DNA from: Bacilli bacterium | GTDB lineage: Bacteria > Bacillota_I > Bacilli_A > RF39 > UBA660 | NCBI GenBank assembly: GCA_022795155.1 | Contig: JAAWGF010000018.1 | Coordinates: 1-34,070 of the forward strand | Length of the DNA: 34,070 bases | Reading direction: 5' to 3' | Shown: piece after piece, positions 1-7,187 of the stretch | Layout of the letters: every line of letters begins with the position of its first letter | Position numbering within the stretch: the first letter of the stretch is position 1 | The notes under the pieces: model-generated | The model's database searches: none | Seen by the model: only the letters and a program-made list of their open reading frames with translations | What the model was told of the DNA's origin: nothing | Made by a program: the position numbers and the translations under genes

Positions 1-3
1 AAA

Positions 4-42
4 GAGAAGTAAAGGTACTACAAACTAATACTTTTACTTCTC
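4..42 (-). terminator. Hairpin, probable terminator at window edge
   Basis: Perfect 10-bp inverted repeat (GAGAAGTAAA at 4-13, TTTACTTCTC at 33-42) with a 19-nt loop. On the minus strand the 3' arm is followed by TTT before the window ends, so the T-run cannot be fully judged. A second small hairpin (ATTCCC/GGGAAT, 97-102 and 111-116) lies between it and the stop codon of the gene at 122-403. Together they probably end that minus-strand transcript. Confidence 0.5.
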
Positions 43-121
43 AAAATAAGTCTTTGTAAATCATTTACATAATACAACATTTTTCTTATTTTGTCTATTC
101 CCCATTTGTAGGGAATAAGCA

Positions 122-403
122 TTAATTCATAGATTTTATGTAGTTTTCTAGTTCTGCTATTTTTATTTTCTTACTTAAATTATTGATATAGATTTCATTT
201 GAATAATTGAAAGCAAGAAACATTATGTTATTAATAATAATTCTATGGGGTTCAATATAGTTTAAATTTGTCTTATCAATATTCCTTATACTACCATTTA
301 TAATTGTTGGAGTAGTATTACAAAAATCACATATTATCTCTAATCGTTTCTTTAAAGATTCCTCCATATCAATTTCTTTTTTGATTACATTAATCATAGA
401 CAT
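122..403 (-). CDS. Small hypothetical protein (93 aa)
   Basis: I do not recognise this protein. It is about 93 residues, charged, with no signal peptide or membrane segment. Residues 10-35 contain a CDFC pair, and the N-terminal half is Lys/Glu-rich (KKEIDMEESLKKRLE). An AAAGG ribosome binding site lies a few bases upstream of two possible ATG starts (403 and 397); the longer reading extends from a TTG inside the ribosome site and is unlikely. It is separated from the tRNA upstream by a clear terminator (433-458), so it is transcribed separately or by readthrough. Codon use matches its neighbours. It ends with TAA. Confidence 0.5.
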   Translation of the reverse strand: MSMINVIKKEIDMEESLKKRLEIICDFCNTTPTIINGSIRNIDKTNLNYIEPHRIIINNIMFLAFNYSNEIYINNLSKKIKIAELENYIKSMN

Positions 404-432
404 CAAACCTTTCTATGATTTTTTCTTATAAA

Positions 433-458
433 ACGAAAAAACCAATCATTTCTGATTG
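433..458 (-). terminator. Rho-independent terminator after the trpS-tRNA unit
   Basis: On the minus strand, CAATCA-GAAA-TGATTG (a 6-bp stem with a GAAA tetraloop) is followed directly by GTTTTTT. It ends the transcript carrying trpS and the tRNA. A separate palindrome (GTTCGAA-TAG-TTCGAAC, 474-490) sits between the tRNA 3' end and this hairpin. Confidence 0.8.
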
Positions 459-501
459 ATTCTATATCTTAAAGTTCGAATAGTTCGAACAGATTTCCCA
501 A

Positions 502-575
502 TGGTGCCGAATGACAGAATTGGACTGTCCTCTGATGCTTACCATGCATCTGTTTTACCACTAAACTAAATCGGC
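502..575 (-). tRNA. tRNA-Thr (anticodon GGU), variant T-loop
   Basis: A complete 74-nt cloverleaf on the minus strand: acceptor GCCGATT/ATTCGGC, D-arm GTTT-AGTGGTA-AAAC, anticodon stem GATGC/GCATC around loop ATGGTAA (anticodon GGT, reading ACC/ACU threonine codons), 4-nt variable region, T-stem GACAG/CTGTC, and an encoded ACCA end. The GCCG...CGGCA acceptor end agrees with threonine identity. Two oddities are visible. Pair 6-67 is T-T, and the T-loop reads TCCAATT, so position 55 (normally the pseudouridine site) is C. It begins 10 bp after the trpS stop codon and is probably processed from the trpS transcript. It could be a normal but degenerate Thr tRNA or one with a non-ribosomal role; no sequence here decides. 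Confidence 0.85.
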
Positions 576-585
576 AATTATAGGA

Positions 586-1566
586 TTATCTATGTAATCC
601 CATTTTATTTTTCATTAATTCATACTTTTTCTTAGCGATTTCACTTGTAAATTTAATACCATCATCTAAAATTTGATCTAATTCTTTACTCTTAATTAAT
701 TCGTAGTACCTACTTTGAATTTTCGTTAATTCAGTAATTACTAAATCGGCAACTTCTTTTTTTAGTTCACCATATTTTTTATTAACAAATAACTTTTCTA
801 CTTCATCTATTTTTTTATTACTTAAAGAAGCATAAATATTAATTAAATTAGAAATACCAGGTTTATTTATCGGATCAAATTTTATAATAGTATCAGAATC
901 AGTTGTAGCACTCATTATTTTTTTTCTAATTACTTCTGGTTCATCTAAAATTCTAATAACGCCTTTAGGATTATCACTAGATTTACTCATTTTTTTAGTT
1001 GGATCAACTAAATCCATAATCTTTGTTCCCTCAGTTGATATTAAAGGTTCAGGTATTTTAAATGTTTCACCAAATTTTTTATTAAATCTTATTGCAATAT
1101 CACGAGCTAATTCAACGTGTTGTTTTTGATCAATCCCTACTGGTACATAATCAACATCATATATTAAAATATCAGATGCCATCAAGACAGGATAAGTTAA
1201 TAATCCACTAGTAAAATTAGCGTTTTTCCTACTTTTATCTTTAAATTGTGTCATTCTTGATAATTCCCCATAATAAGTATTACACTCTAACAACCACGAA
1301 ATATTAGCGTGATATAAGTTTTCTGACTGAATAAAAATTTTATTTTTCTTAGGATCAATACCACATGCTAAATACAAAGCTAATAAACTTTTAATATTTT
1401 TAGATAATTCATTAGGATCTTGTGGAATCGTAATTGAATGTAAATCGGCTATAAAAAGATAAGATTCATACATATCTTGATATTTTACCATTTGTTTTAT
1501 AGCTCCTATATAATTACCTAATGTAATAATTCCTGTTGGTTGTAAGCCAGTTAATATTCTTTTCAT
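586..1566 (-). CDS. trpS: Tryptophan--tRNA ligase
   Basis: Class Ic aminoacyl-tRNA synthetase that charges tRNA-Trp using ATP in the cytoplasm. About 326 residues, the normal length for bacterial TrpRS. The N-terminal GLQPTGIITLGNY stretch carries the HIGH-type motif (TLGN), followed by the family-typical FIADLHSIT and the tyrosine-rich GELSRMTQFKDKS region. The second ATP signature KKMSKS is at about residues 191-196. The start is the ATG at 1566, six bases after GAGGTG; a longer reading would start at a GTG inside that ribosome binding site. No T-box or other leader fits in the short upstream gap, which also contains the terminator of the preceding gene. The tRNA-Thr follows in the same direction. 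Confidence 0.97.
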   Translation of the reverse strand: MKRILTGLQPTGIITLGNYIGAIKQMVKYQDMYESYLFIADLHSITIPQDPNELSKNIKSLLALYLACGIDPKKNKIFIQSENLYHANISWLLECNTYYGELSRMTQFKDKSRKNANFTSGLLTYPVLMASDILIYDVDYVPVGIDQKQHVELARDIAIRFNKKFGETFKIPEPLISTEGTKIMDLVDPTKKMSKSSDNPKGVIRILDEPEVIRKKIMSATTDSDTIIKFDPINKPGISNLINIYASLSNKKIDEVEKLFVNKKYGELKKEVADLVITELTKIQSRYYELIKSKELDQILDDGIKFTSEIAKKKYELMKNKMGLHR

Positions 1567-1645
1567 TGTCGACACCTCTAATCAATTATAACATGACTAA
1601 TTACAATTGTAAATTTACTCTCTTTATATAATTATATATTCATAA

Positions 1646-1676
1646 TGAAAAAAAATAAACTTTTTATCGTTTATTT
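1646..1676 (-). terminator. Rho-independent terminator
   Basis: Minus strand AATAAAC...GTTTATT (7-bp stem, arms 1669-1675 and 1654-1660, loop of 8) running straight into an eight-T tract. It ends the transcript of the XRE membrane regulator and the small gene at 1683-1913, just before trpS. Confidence 0.75.
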
Positions 1677-1682
1677 AATTAA

Positions 1683-1913
1683 TTATAACATATTCTTTAA
1701 AATAAATTCCATTGATACATTATATATTTTGTTAGCTTCTATCTTTGAAACATTTAGCTTTTCTTCTAAATTAAATATTATTTTATCTTTATTCCTATGA
1801 CCAATAATTGATTGATTATCTAAAATATCATAAATAACTAAACAGTCTTCATAATTAATCTTTAATTTTTCTTCTAATTCATTAGTAAATAAATGTTTAT
1901 TAATCCTCACCAT
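1683..1913 (-). CDS. Small free-standing domain protein (76 aa)
   Basis: Not a family I can name. The C-terminal half (NKDKIIFNLEEKLNVSK, then EANKIYNVSMEFIL) aligns by eye with the C-terminal tail of the XRE protein at 2929-3612 (KKEAIDYLVKETGIKRSE, then CIKAYDFMMNL): same spacing of hydrophobic positions, shared K, L, E and Y residues. It therefore looks like a free-standing copy of a small helical domain found elsewhere fused to an XRE regulator. Its ATG lies inside the 3' end of the upstream XRE gene (14-bp overlap), with AAAGGAAAAATGT as ribosome site, so the two are translationally coupled and likely partners. No signal or membrane segment. Confidence 0.6.
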   Translation of the reverse strand: MVRINKHLFTNELEEKLKINYEDCLVIYDILDNQSIIGHRNKDKIIFNLEEKLNVSKIEANKIYNVSMEFILKNML

Positions 1914-2835
1914 ACATTTTTCCTTTGGAATCTAACTGGATTTCATAACCATATTGAAAAATATAGGCAATACTAAATAAAAATAGAATTTCAATTAAAC
2001 TAAACATTTCAAAACCAACATTTAAGTCATAATTTAAAATTAATTCAAAAATAACACCAACTATATTAGGCAAAATAGTGACAACAATCATTAGGTAGGC
2101 GATTTTTTTAATATGGGTTGAATTTTCTAAAGTAAATGGTGTATCTCCATTATTAATATTATAAAATAAATTTTCTAGATGTTTTAAAATAATAATTACT
2201 AAGATTAAGCAAACAATTAAAAACAATAATCCTACTTCAACATAGCCAAGAGCAACATACTTAGAATGACTTTTTAAAAAATCTTTAATAATTGTAATAG
2301 TCTCTTTAGTTTTAATATCGTTAATCGTTTCTAATTTATCATTAACTTTAACAAAAATACTATCATTGTTTTCCCCAATAATAATCCTATCTTTCATTAT
2401 ATTAAAGCTAATTTCATCATTATTAATTCCATTATCAATTATTATAATCTTACTTGTAACAATTCCTAAAAGAATCATTGAACTAATAATAATAGGTATA
2501 CATACCATAACTAGAATACGCGATATTCTAGCAATCAAATAAATTGTTTTACTAATTAATTTCATCTTTTTTTGTTGTTCCTTTTTAAATTTAACCACAC
2601 TCATCTTTATATCTTCATCTAATGCGTCTAAATCAGTTAAACTATCGTTTACTAAATCGTTAATTTTGCAATGAAAAATATTACATAATATTAATATATT
2701 ATTCATTTCGGGATAAGCCTCACCAGTTTCCCACTTGGATACTGATTGTCTTGATACTCCGACTTTTTCAGCTAATACCTCCTGTGATAGATTTTTTGAT
2801 TTACGTAATTTTTTTAAATTATCTCCAAACATCAT
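1900..2835 (-). CDS. XRE regulator with membrane domain (DUF2975-like)
   Basis: N-terminal helix-turn-helix of the Cro/C1 type (residues about 5-60, with SRQSVSKWETGEAYPEM, the common signature of this family), a linker, then at least four membrane helices in two blocks (about 95-125 and 195-305). The segment NGDTPFTLENSTHIKKIAYL is the hallmark of DUF2975-like membrane domains, and 'YGxExQxDxKG' closes the protein. An extracytoplasmic loop lies between the helix blocks. The design suggests a membrane-tethered DNA-binding protein responding to an envelope signal, but its target is unknown. The true start is the ATG at 2835, nine bases after AAGGAGG; the upstream in-frame start lies before this ribosome site. 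A small hairpin leader (2879-2909) precedes it. Confidence 0.8.
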   Translation of the reverse strand: MMFGDNLKKLRKSKNLSQEVLAEKVGVSRQSVSKWETGEAYPEMNNILILCNIFHCKINDLVNDSLTDLDALDEDIKMSVVKFKKEQQKKMKLISKTIYLIARISRILVMVCIPIIISSMILLGIVTSKIIIIDNGINNDEISFNIMKDRIIIGENNDSIFVKVNDKLETINDIKTKETITIIKDFLKSHSKYVALGYVEVGLLFLIVCLILVIIILKHLENLFYNINNGDTPFTLENSTHIKKIAYLMIVVTILPNIVGVIFELILNYDLNVGFEMFSLIEILFLFSIAYIFQYGYEIQLDSKGKMYGED

Positions 2836-2878
2836 TAGATGTCCTCCTTTCACTAACAATTATATTATTTAAATCAAA

Positions 2879-2909
2879 ATACTCTACCAACTTTGAGTTG
2901 CGAAAGTAT
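2879..2909 (-). other. Nested hairpin in the XRE gene leader
   Basis: On the minus strand, outer arms ATACT/AGTAT (2905-2909 and 2879-2883) enclose inner arms CAACT/AGTTG (2896-2900 and 2888-2892) with a 3-nt loop. It lies about 45 bases upstream of the start of the XRE gene at 1900-2835 and has no T-run, so it is more likely a 5' leader element than a terminator. Confidence 0.35.
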
Positions 2910-2928
2910 ATTTTAATAAATTTTTACT

Positions 2929-3612
2929 TTATTTATTTTTCTCTAAATCCAAATTCATCATAAAATCATAGGCTTTAATACATTCACTTCTTTTAATTCC
3001 TGTTTCTTTAACAAGATAATCAATGGCTTCTTTTTTAGAGTTAAATTGCTTAATAACATCCTTTGTTTTGTGTAAACTTTGAATTGAATTATTAAATTCA
3101 TTTATTGAAATATGTGATGTTTTTCCATAAGCATTTTTTTCAATATAAGCCATCATTCGATTATTTTCAACAATACCACTAATAAAACCAATTATCATAA
3201 ATAGATATTGTAAACCATTATCTTTGATAAACCCTAAAATAATAAAAAATACTATTATAAGCATCCAAATCGTTAAGAATAAAAAATGTTCTTTTTCCCA
3301 TTTCTTTTTAAAATATTTAATTTTATCTTTTAAAGTAAAGGCACTATTTTCTAAGGCATTATATAAATTTTCATCAGCTTTTTTCTTATAATTCTCATTG
3401 GTAATTTTTTCACCTGCAAAAAATTCGTTTAATGTTATACCAAGTAAACTACATAATTCTTTATATAAAGAAACATCTGGTAGGCAAACACCATTTTCCC
3501 ATTTCGAAACAGATTTATCAGTTACACCTAATAATTCCGCTAATTCTTTTTGTGTTAGTTTTTTTTCTTTACGACATTCAGCAATTAATTTCCCAATTTT
3601 TATATTATCCAT
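2929..3612 (-). CDS. XRE regulator with membrane helices and C-terminal small domain
   Basis: Helix-turn-helix of the Cro/C1 type at about residues 5-58 (TQKELAELLGVTDKSVSKWENG, then CLPDVSLYKELCSLLGITLNE). A Lys-rich linker leads to two membrane helices (about 105-150), followed by a cytoplasmic tail. The last 35 residues (KKEAIDYLVKETGIKRSE...) resemble the separate 76-residue protein encoded at 1683-1913. Start chosen at the ATG at 3612, seven bases after AAGGGAGC; an upstream ATG would place the ribosome site inside the gene. It is the first gene of a run of two XRE membrane proteins. Likely a membrane-bound transcription regulator; the ligand and targets are unknown. Confidence 0.8.
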   Translation of the reverse strand: MDNIKIGKLIAECRKEKKLTQKELAELLGVTDKSVSKWENGVCLPDVSLYKELCSLLGITLNEFFAGEKITNENYKKKADENLYNALENSAFTLKDKIKYFKKKWEKEHFLFLTIWMLIIVFFIILGFIKDNGLQYLFMIIGFISGIVENNRMMAYIEKNAYGKTSHISINEFNNSIQSLHKTKDVIKQFNSKKEAIDYLVKETGIKRSECIKAYDFMMNLDLEKNK

Positions 3613-3717
3613 ATAAGTTGCTCCCTTCATAAAGTATAATAAGCCATTTTAATTAAAATTAACACCTCTTAAAAGTAGAATTAACAAATTTTTTTATTTT
3701 ATTATACATCCAAAATA

Positions 3718-3736
3718 ATTATAGCGAATTATAGCA
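3718..3736 (-). promoter_or_regulatory. Tandem -10 elements
   Basis: Two TATAAT hexamers 10 bp apart on the minus strand (plus-strand ATTATA at 3728-3733 and 3718-3723); the upstream one is an extended TGCTATAAT. They lie about 100 bases upstream of the XRE gene at 2929-3612. No good -35 box is visible. Confidence 0.45.
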
Positions 3737-3777
3737 AAAAAACATATTTATTAAAATACTTTTTCGTAAACTTGTTA

Positions 3778-4482
3778 TTACCAACTTTGATAATAAAAGA
3801 TTATCTCATTTGTGTTATTATTTATAATGACATGTTTGTCAAAACCATGATTGCAATATCCTGAATTATCACAATTGGTTTCCAAATAATAGATGTTAAA
3901 ATCATCATTAAGACTTTTATCAGAATATGGCGTGTTTTCATAAAATTTTTCTTTAGGTATGTTTTTATGTGGCTCAATACTTTTTCCCTTAAATGCCCTT
4001 TCATATTCCTCAATTAAATCCGAATCTAACTTTAAGTATAAGATGAATTTCTCTCCACCTTGTAAAAAGCGATAAGTATGATAATAAGAAGCATCTATAT
4101 AATTTTCAGGTATTTTTTCTGGAAAATAGTCTAGTATAGCGTAATGTTTATAACTGCTTAATTTAACTTCAGGTGTAAGGGCAATGGTAATAAACAAAAA
4201 ACACGTCCAAAAAAATAAGTAAATTAAATATGGTATTATCGACCAAATAGCTATTAAATTGACAATTCTTTTTCTTCGGTATTGGGTACTAAATTTATTT
4301 GCTAAAAAAACAATTAAATAGTAAAAAAACGATGGTAATATTCCTAAGATAATAATTAAGCTATAAGTTATATGAAATTCATCTATTGTTAATGATATTA
4401 ACACAAGAAAAATAATTAGATTTATGGTGCCTAATATAAAAGAAAACTTTGAATTTAAAAATATTTGTTTTAATTTTTTCAT
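3778..4482 (-). CDS. Membrane protein with extracytoplasmic C-terminal domain
   Basis: I do not recognise this 234-residue protein. It has three predicted membrane helices in the first half (about 12-32, 37-60 and 72-100), with a positively charged loop (QYRRKRI) between the second and third, and a hydrophilic domain of about 130 residues after them. That domain contains aromatic-rich stretches (YHTYRFLQGGEKFILYLKL) and a C-DNSGYC pair of cysteines suggestive of a disulfide outside the cell. It is followed 18 bp upstream on the coding strand by the VanZ-like gene (4501-5061), so the two are probably cotranscribed. No enzyme motif is visible. Confidence 0.6.
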   Translation of the reverse strand: MKKLKQIFLNSKFSFILGTINLIIFLVLISLTIDEFHITYSLIIILGILPSFFYYLIVFLANKFSTQYRRKRIVNLIAIWSIIPYLIYLFFWTCFLFITIALTPEVKLSSYKHYAILDYFPEKIPENYIDASYYHTYRFLQGGEKFILYLKLDSDLIEEYERAFKGKSIEPHKNIPKEKFYENTPYSDKSLNDDFNIYYLETNCDNSGYCNHGFDKHVIINNNTNEIIFYYQSW

Positions 4483-4500
4483 CTACTTATTCCACCTTTC

Positions 4501-5061
4501 TTATTTATTTAATTTATATTTGTTAAAATCAATTTTAAACTTTTTTAATATTTTAAATATTACTAGCCCTAAAATAACTCCTAAGGTATTAAAAATTAAA
4601 TCATCAATATCGGTTCCTCTAATTAAAAATAACTGACTTATTTCAATAAATAAAGAAAAGCAAAAACCACTTAGAATAATAATTAGGTCACTCGTTTTAA
4701 AAAGAATTGGTATTATTAATCCAATAGGCATAAACATAATTATATTACCTAAAAAATTAATAATAAAATAATTAATATTATCATTGATAAAAATTTCTTG
4801 ATAAGTTTCAACTAAAATTTTAAAAGGTATAATATTTATCTTATTGATATCAATATTTTTTATACTAAAAGTTCCTGTCAATGCTTGAGAGGCTAAACCT
4901 ACTATAAACATATATAAAATTAGCAATAATATTTCATGATGCCAATTAACTTTTACTTTTAAATAAAACTTATAAATTATTATTCTTGTTATTATAAAAA
5001 ATGGTATTGATATAAGCATAATCGGAAGCATATTAAAAATATAATTAATAATTTTATCCAT
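4501..5061 (-). CDS. VanZ-like family membrane protein
   Basis: 186 residues with four to five membrane helices. The family signatures are clear: FLGNIIMFMPIGLIIP in the middle and EISQLF...RGTDIDDLIFNTLGVILG near the end, which match the conserved GN-x-MF-P-G and R-x-x-D-x-DD-x-x-NT-x-G pattern of VanZ-like proteins. VanZ gives low-level teicoplanin resistance in enterococci, but most family members have no known function; a role at the cell envelope is the safe inference. It lies 7 bp downstream of the DUF4153/DUF4173-type gene, so it belongs to the same operon. Confidence 0.85.
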   Translation of the reverse strand: MDKIINYIFNMLPIMLISIPFFIITRIIIYKFYLKVKVNWHHEILLLILYMFIVGLASQALTGTFSIKNIDINKINIIPFKILVETYQEIFINDNINYFIINFLGNIIMFMPIGLIIPILFKTSDLIIILSGFCFSLFIEISQLFLIRGTDIDDLIFNTLGVILGLVIFKILKKFKIDFNKYKLNK

Positions 5062-5068
5062 AAATCAC

Positions 5069-6256
5069 CTAATTTATGAAATTTATAAATGTATCATTAC
5101 ATAAATATAAATTTAATATATAGAAACTAATCATAACAACAAAATATATGAAAGCATCATTAAATTTTAATCCCTTAAATAGTTTTTTAATTAAGATGCC
5201 AAAAATAATAAGTTCCATTGTTAAAAATAATATTACTTGTAATCTTAAAACCGTAAAACCATAATTATTTATATATAAATACATACGATAGTAAGAGTTA
5301 AAGATTAAAATAATTGAAAAAGTAATTAAAATAAAAATTAGTTTTTTAATTTTTGAATTTTCATCAACACTTTTTGTTTTGTATAATAAATACATGATAA
5401 TAATAAAATTAATCATTGTGACAAAAAGTAATTGAAAGAACCCTTCTCTAGCGTAACTAGCATAAGTATATTCGATAGGTAACTTTAAAAAATTAACTGT
5501 TAATCGCGATATTTCAGAAATTAGGAATAAAACAAAAATAATATTAATAATTGTCAAAATCGTAATTACCATGACTTGATCTAATTTAGTATATTCTTTT
5601 TCTAAAACTCTTGTTTCGCGATTGAGAAGGATATTAATAAAAACACTAAATAAAATAATGAAGAAAATAATCATTAAAATAACGCTACTAAAATCAATAT
5701 TTAATGAATGAAAAAGACTAGAAATAAAAGATTTAAAATAGACATCAGCGCTCATAAGTAATAGTATTATAATAACGCCAATAATTGTTCCAACAAAAAC
5801 ACCTAAAATAATGCTACCTAAATGATTATATTTTTCTTTTTCTTCTTTAATTTTTAAAAATGATAAATTTTCTAATAAGCCTTTAGGAAACAATTTAAAT
5901 AACCATAAAGAAGTTCTAAATGATATTTTATAATTATGATTAATTAATGAAAAGAAAAAAATAGATATTAAAAGTGGAATAATGAAAATATTAAAAAGCA
6001 TATTATTTTCATCTAGTTTTAAAATTAAACCACTTATTAAAATTAATCCTAAAGGTATTAAAAAAAGATATGCTTTTTTATTTAGATTAGTTTCATTTTT
6101 TAAAATTATTAAATAAGCTAAGGTTAAAAGCGTGAATGGTACAATTACATCTTTTATATACCACGCAATATCTAGATTATGTAAAAAAACAAATAATAGT
6201 GAAGTTAGTAATAAAATAAAAATTTGTTTTCGCGTTATGTTTAAATTACTATCCAT
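5069..6256 (-). CDS. DUF4153/DUF4173-type multi-pass membrane protein
   Basis: 395 residues, about eleven membrane helices. The segments SYAREGFFQLLFVTMINF and SYYRMYLYINNYGFTVLRL are the diagnostic conserved patches of the DUF4153/DUF4173 group, which is often encoded next to small HTH regulators in Bacillota. The gene overlaps the end of the HTH gene at 6249-6461 (the ATG sits within the final AATGGATAG), so translation is coupled. Function is unknown; a transporter or envelope-sensing role is only a guess. Confidence 0.8.
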   Translation of the reverse strand: MDSNLNITRKQIFILLLTSLLFVFLHNLDIAWYIKDVIVPFTLLTLAYLIILKNETNLNKKAYLFLIPLGLILISGLILKLDENNMLFNIFIIPLLISIFFFSLINHNYKISFRTSLWLFKLFPKGLLENLSFLKIKEEKEKYNHLGSIILGVFVGTIIGVIIILLLMSADVYFKSFISSLFHSLNIDFSSVILMIIFFIILFSVFINILLNRETRVLEKEYTKLDQVMVITILTIINIIFVLFLISEISRLTVNFLKLPIEYTYASYAREGFFQLLFVTMINFIIIMYLLYKTKSVDENSKIKKLIFILITFSIILIFNSYYRMYLYINNYGFTVLRLQVILFLTMELIIFGILIKKLFKGLKFNDAFIYFVVMISFYILNLYLCNDTFINFIN

Positions 6257-6461
6257 TAGATTCCTCCCTATATTCTAAAATATCACTAGGTTGACAATTT
6301 AATACTTTGCAGATTACTTCTAGGGTTGAAAACCTAATCGCTTTCGCTTTATTAGTTTTTAAAATTGATAAATTAGTCGTCGTAATACCAGTTTTCTCAC
6401 TAAGCTCATTTAAAGACATTTTACGTTTTGCCATCATCACATCTAAATTTACAATAATCAT
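6249..6461 (-). CDS. Small XRE (YozG-like) DNA-binding protein
   Basis: About 70 residues, almost entirely one Cro/C1 helix-turn-helix domain (AKRKMSLNELSEKTGITTTN, then LSILKTNKAKAIRFSTLEVICKVLNCQPSDILEY). This is the classic partner of DUF2975 membrane proteins, and the DUF2975 gene lies immediately upstream. The ATG at 6461 follows AGGTG by seven bases; a GTG three codons earlier lies in the ribosome site and is not preferred. It is inferred to be an autoregulator of the DUF2975-HTH-DUF4153-VanZ operon. Confidence 0.88.
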   Translation of the reverse strand: MIIVNLDVMMAKRKMSLNELSEKTGITTTNLSILKTNKAKAIRFSTLEVICKVLNCQPSDILEYREESNG

Positions 6462-6470
6462 CTTTATCAC

Positions 6471-6923
6471 CTACACTGTATAATCTACTTCGTTTTTATA
6501 AACAATAGCCGCTTTGATAACTTCAGCTAAAACATAAAAACTTAAGGACGCGATAAACGCAACAAAGGCAACAGCAAATGATAATAAAGTTGGAATAAAA
6601 AAAGCTTTAATAATGATAATGACAAATAATACCATAAATAAAATAGCACTTATTTTTAAATTTTTTTCAACTTCTTTTCTAAATGGTGTACACTTAAAAA
6701 TATATTTGAATAAACAAGTTAATTGATATACAATTAACAAACATATGATATAACAAGAATAGAACGCTATTTTATACGATAATGCATGTAGGCCGAATTC
6801 TTTAACGCCTGTTCCTTTAAATAAATCATATAAGCTTGGTAAAAAGAATAAACCACCAATTCCTAATATTAAAATAATAATAAAAATTATCCAAATAAAT
6901 TTAGCTAAAAAACTTTTTTTCAT
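6471..6923 (-). CDS. DUF2975 family membrane protein
   Basis: 150 residues, four membrane helices. CTPFRKEVEKNLKISAILF after the second helix and the terminal EVIKAAIVYKNEVDYTV are the family's two landmarks (PF-x-x-E-x-x-x-x-L and the E-x-D-x-T-V end). The HTH gene follows nine bases later, the standard DUF2975-HTH pairing. An ideal promoter is directly upstream (6941-6969), with GAGGTGGTGCT before the ATG. It probably senses a membrane condition and modulates the HTH partner, but that is inference from conserved pairing. Confidence 0.88.
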   Translation of the reverse strand: MKKSFLAKFIWIIFIIILILGIGGLFFLPSLYDLFKGTGVKEFGLHALSYKIAFYSCYIICLLIVYQLTCLFKYIFKCTPFRKEVEKNLKISAILFMVLFVIIIIKAFFIPTLLSFAVAFVAFIASLSFYVLAEVIKAAIVYKNEVDYTV

Positions 6924-6940
6924 AGCACCACCTCAATTAC

Positions 6941-6969
6941 ATAATATAATGTATGTTATCATTTGTCAA
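6941..6969 (-). promoter_or_regulatory. Consensus promoter of the DUF2975-HTH operon
   Basis: Perfect -35 TTGACA (6964-6969), 17-bp spacer and -10 TATTAT (6941-6946), reading into the DUF2975 gene. Confidence 0.85.
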
Positions 6970-7098
6970 TATATTTTTATCGATTATCATAAAATGTCAG
7001 TGTTACATTTAACAAAAAAATTAAGCTAGTTATCTCTAGTTTCTTATAAATATTACATAATTTAAATTTATTTATACACCTCATTTTTATTTTTATAC

Positions 7099-7131
7099 AA
7101 AAAAAGTTCATGCATTTCTACATAAACTTTT
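7099..7131 (-). terminator. Rho-independent terminator of the AbiF locus
   Basis: Nine-base stem (AAGTTTATG at 7121-7129, CATGAACTT at 7104-7112, one G-T pair), 8-nt loop and a seven-T tail on the minus strand. It ends both the abiF transcript and the downstream copy of the small RNA. Confidence 0.9.
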
Positions 7132-7169
7132 GACGACTTAAGGCTTCGAAAGTTTCTCAAATACTAATC
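7099..7169 (-). ncRNA. AbiF-associated small RNA, downstream copy
   Basis: Conserved core at 7134-7171: TTGATTAGT lead-in, stem ATTTGAG/CTTAAGT (7156-7162 and 7136-7142), loop AAACTTTCGAAGC, then GTCG. It shares the full 13-nt loop and flanks with the upstream copy, while the stem differs by two compensatory pair changes and two wobble-preserving changes. A TATAAT at 7176-7181 stands at the same distance before the lead-in as in the upstream copy, so it may have its own promoter inside the 3' end of the gene, although no good -35 box is seen. Transcription would stop at the 7099 terminator, giving about 70 nt. It could instead be released from the abiF mRNA by cleavage. Confidence 0.75.
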
Positions 7170-7187
7170 AATAATATTATATGTTTT

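Noticed and set aside
1576..1645. T-box leader for trpS
   Set aside because: The gap is too short and AT-rich without conserved T-box sequence.
3613..3660. Six-codon upstream frame (MAYYTL) before the XRE gene at 2929
   Set aside because: Its ribosome site is 16 bases away, too far, and there is no rare-codon run or pairing to support attenuation.
7099..7162. The downstream hairpin as part of the abiF terminator only
   Set aside because: A separate complete terminator follows, and the hairpin's 13-nt loop and flanks are identical to the upstream RNA, which a terminator would not require.
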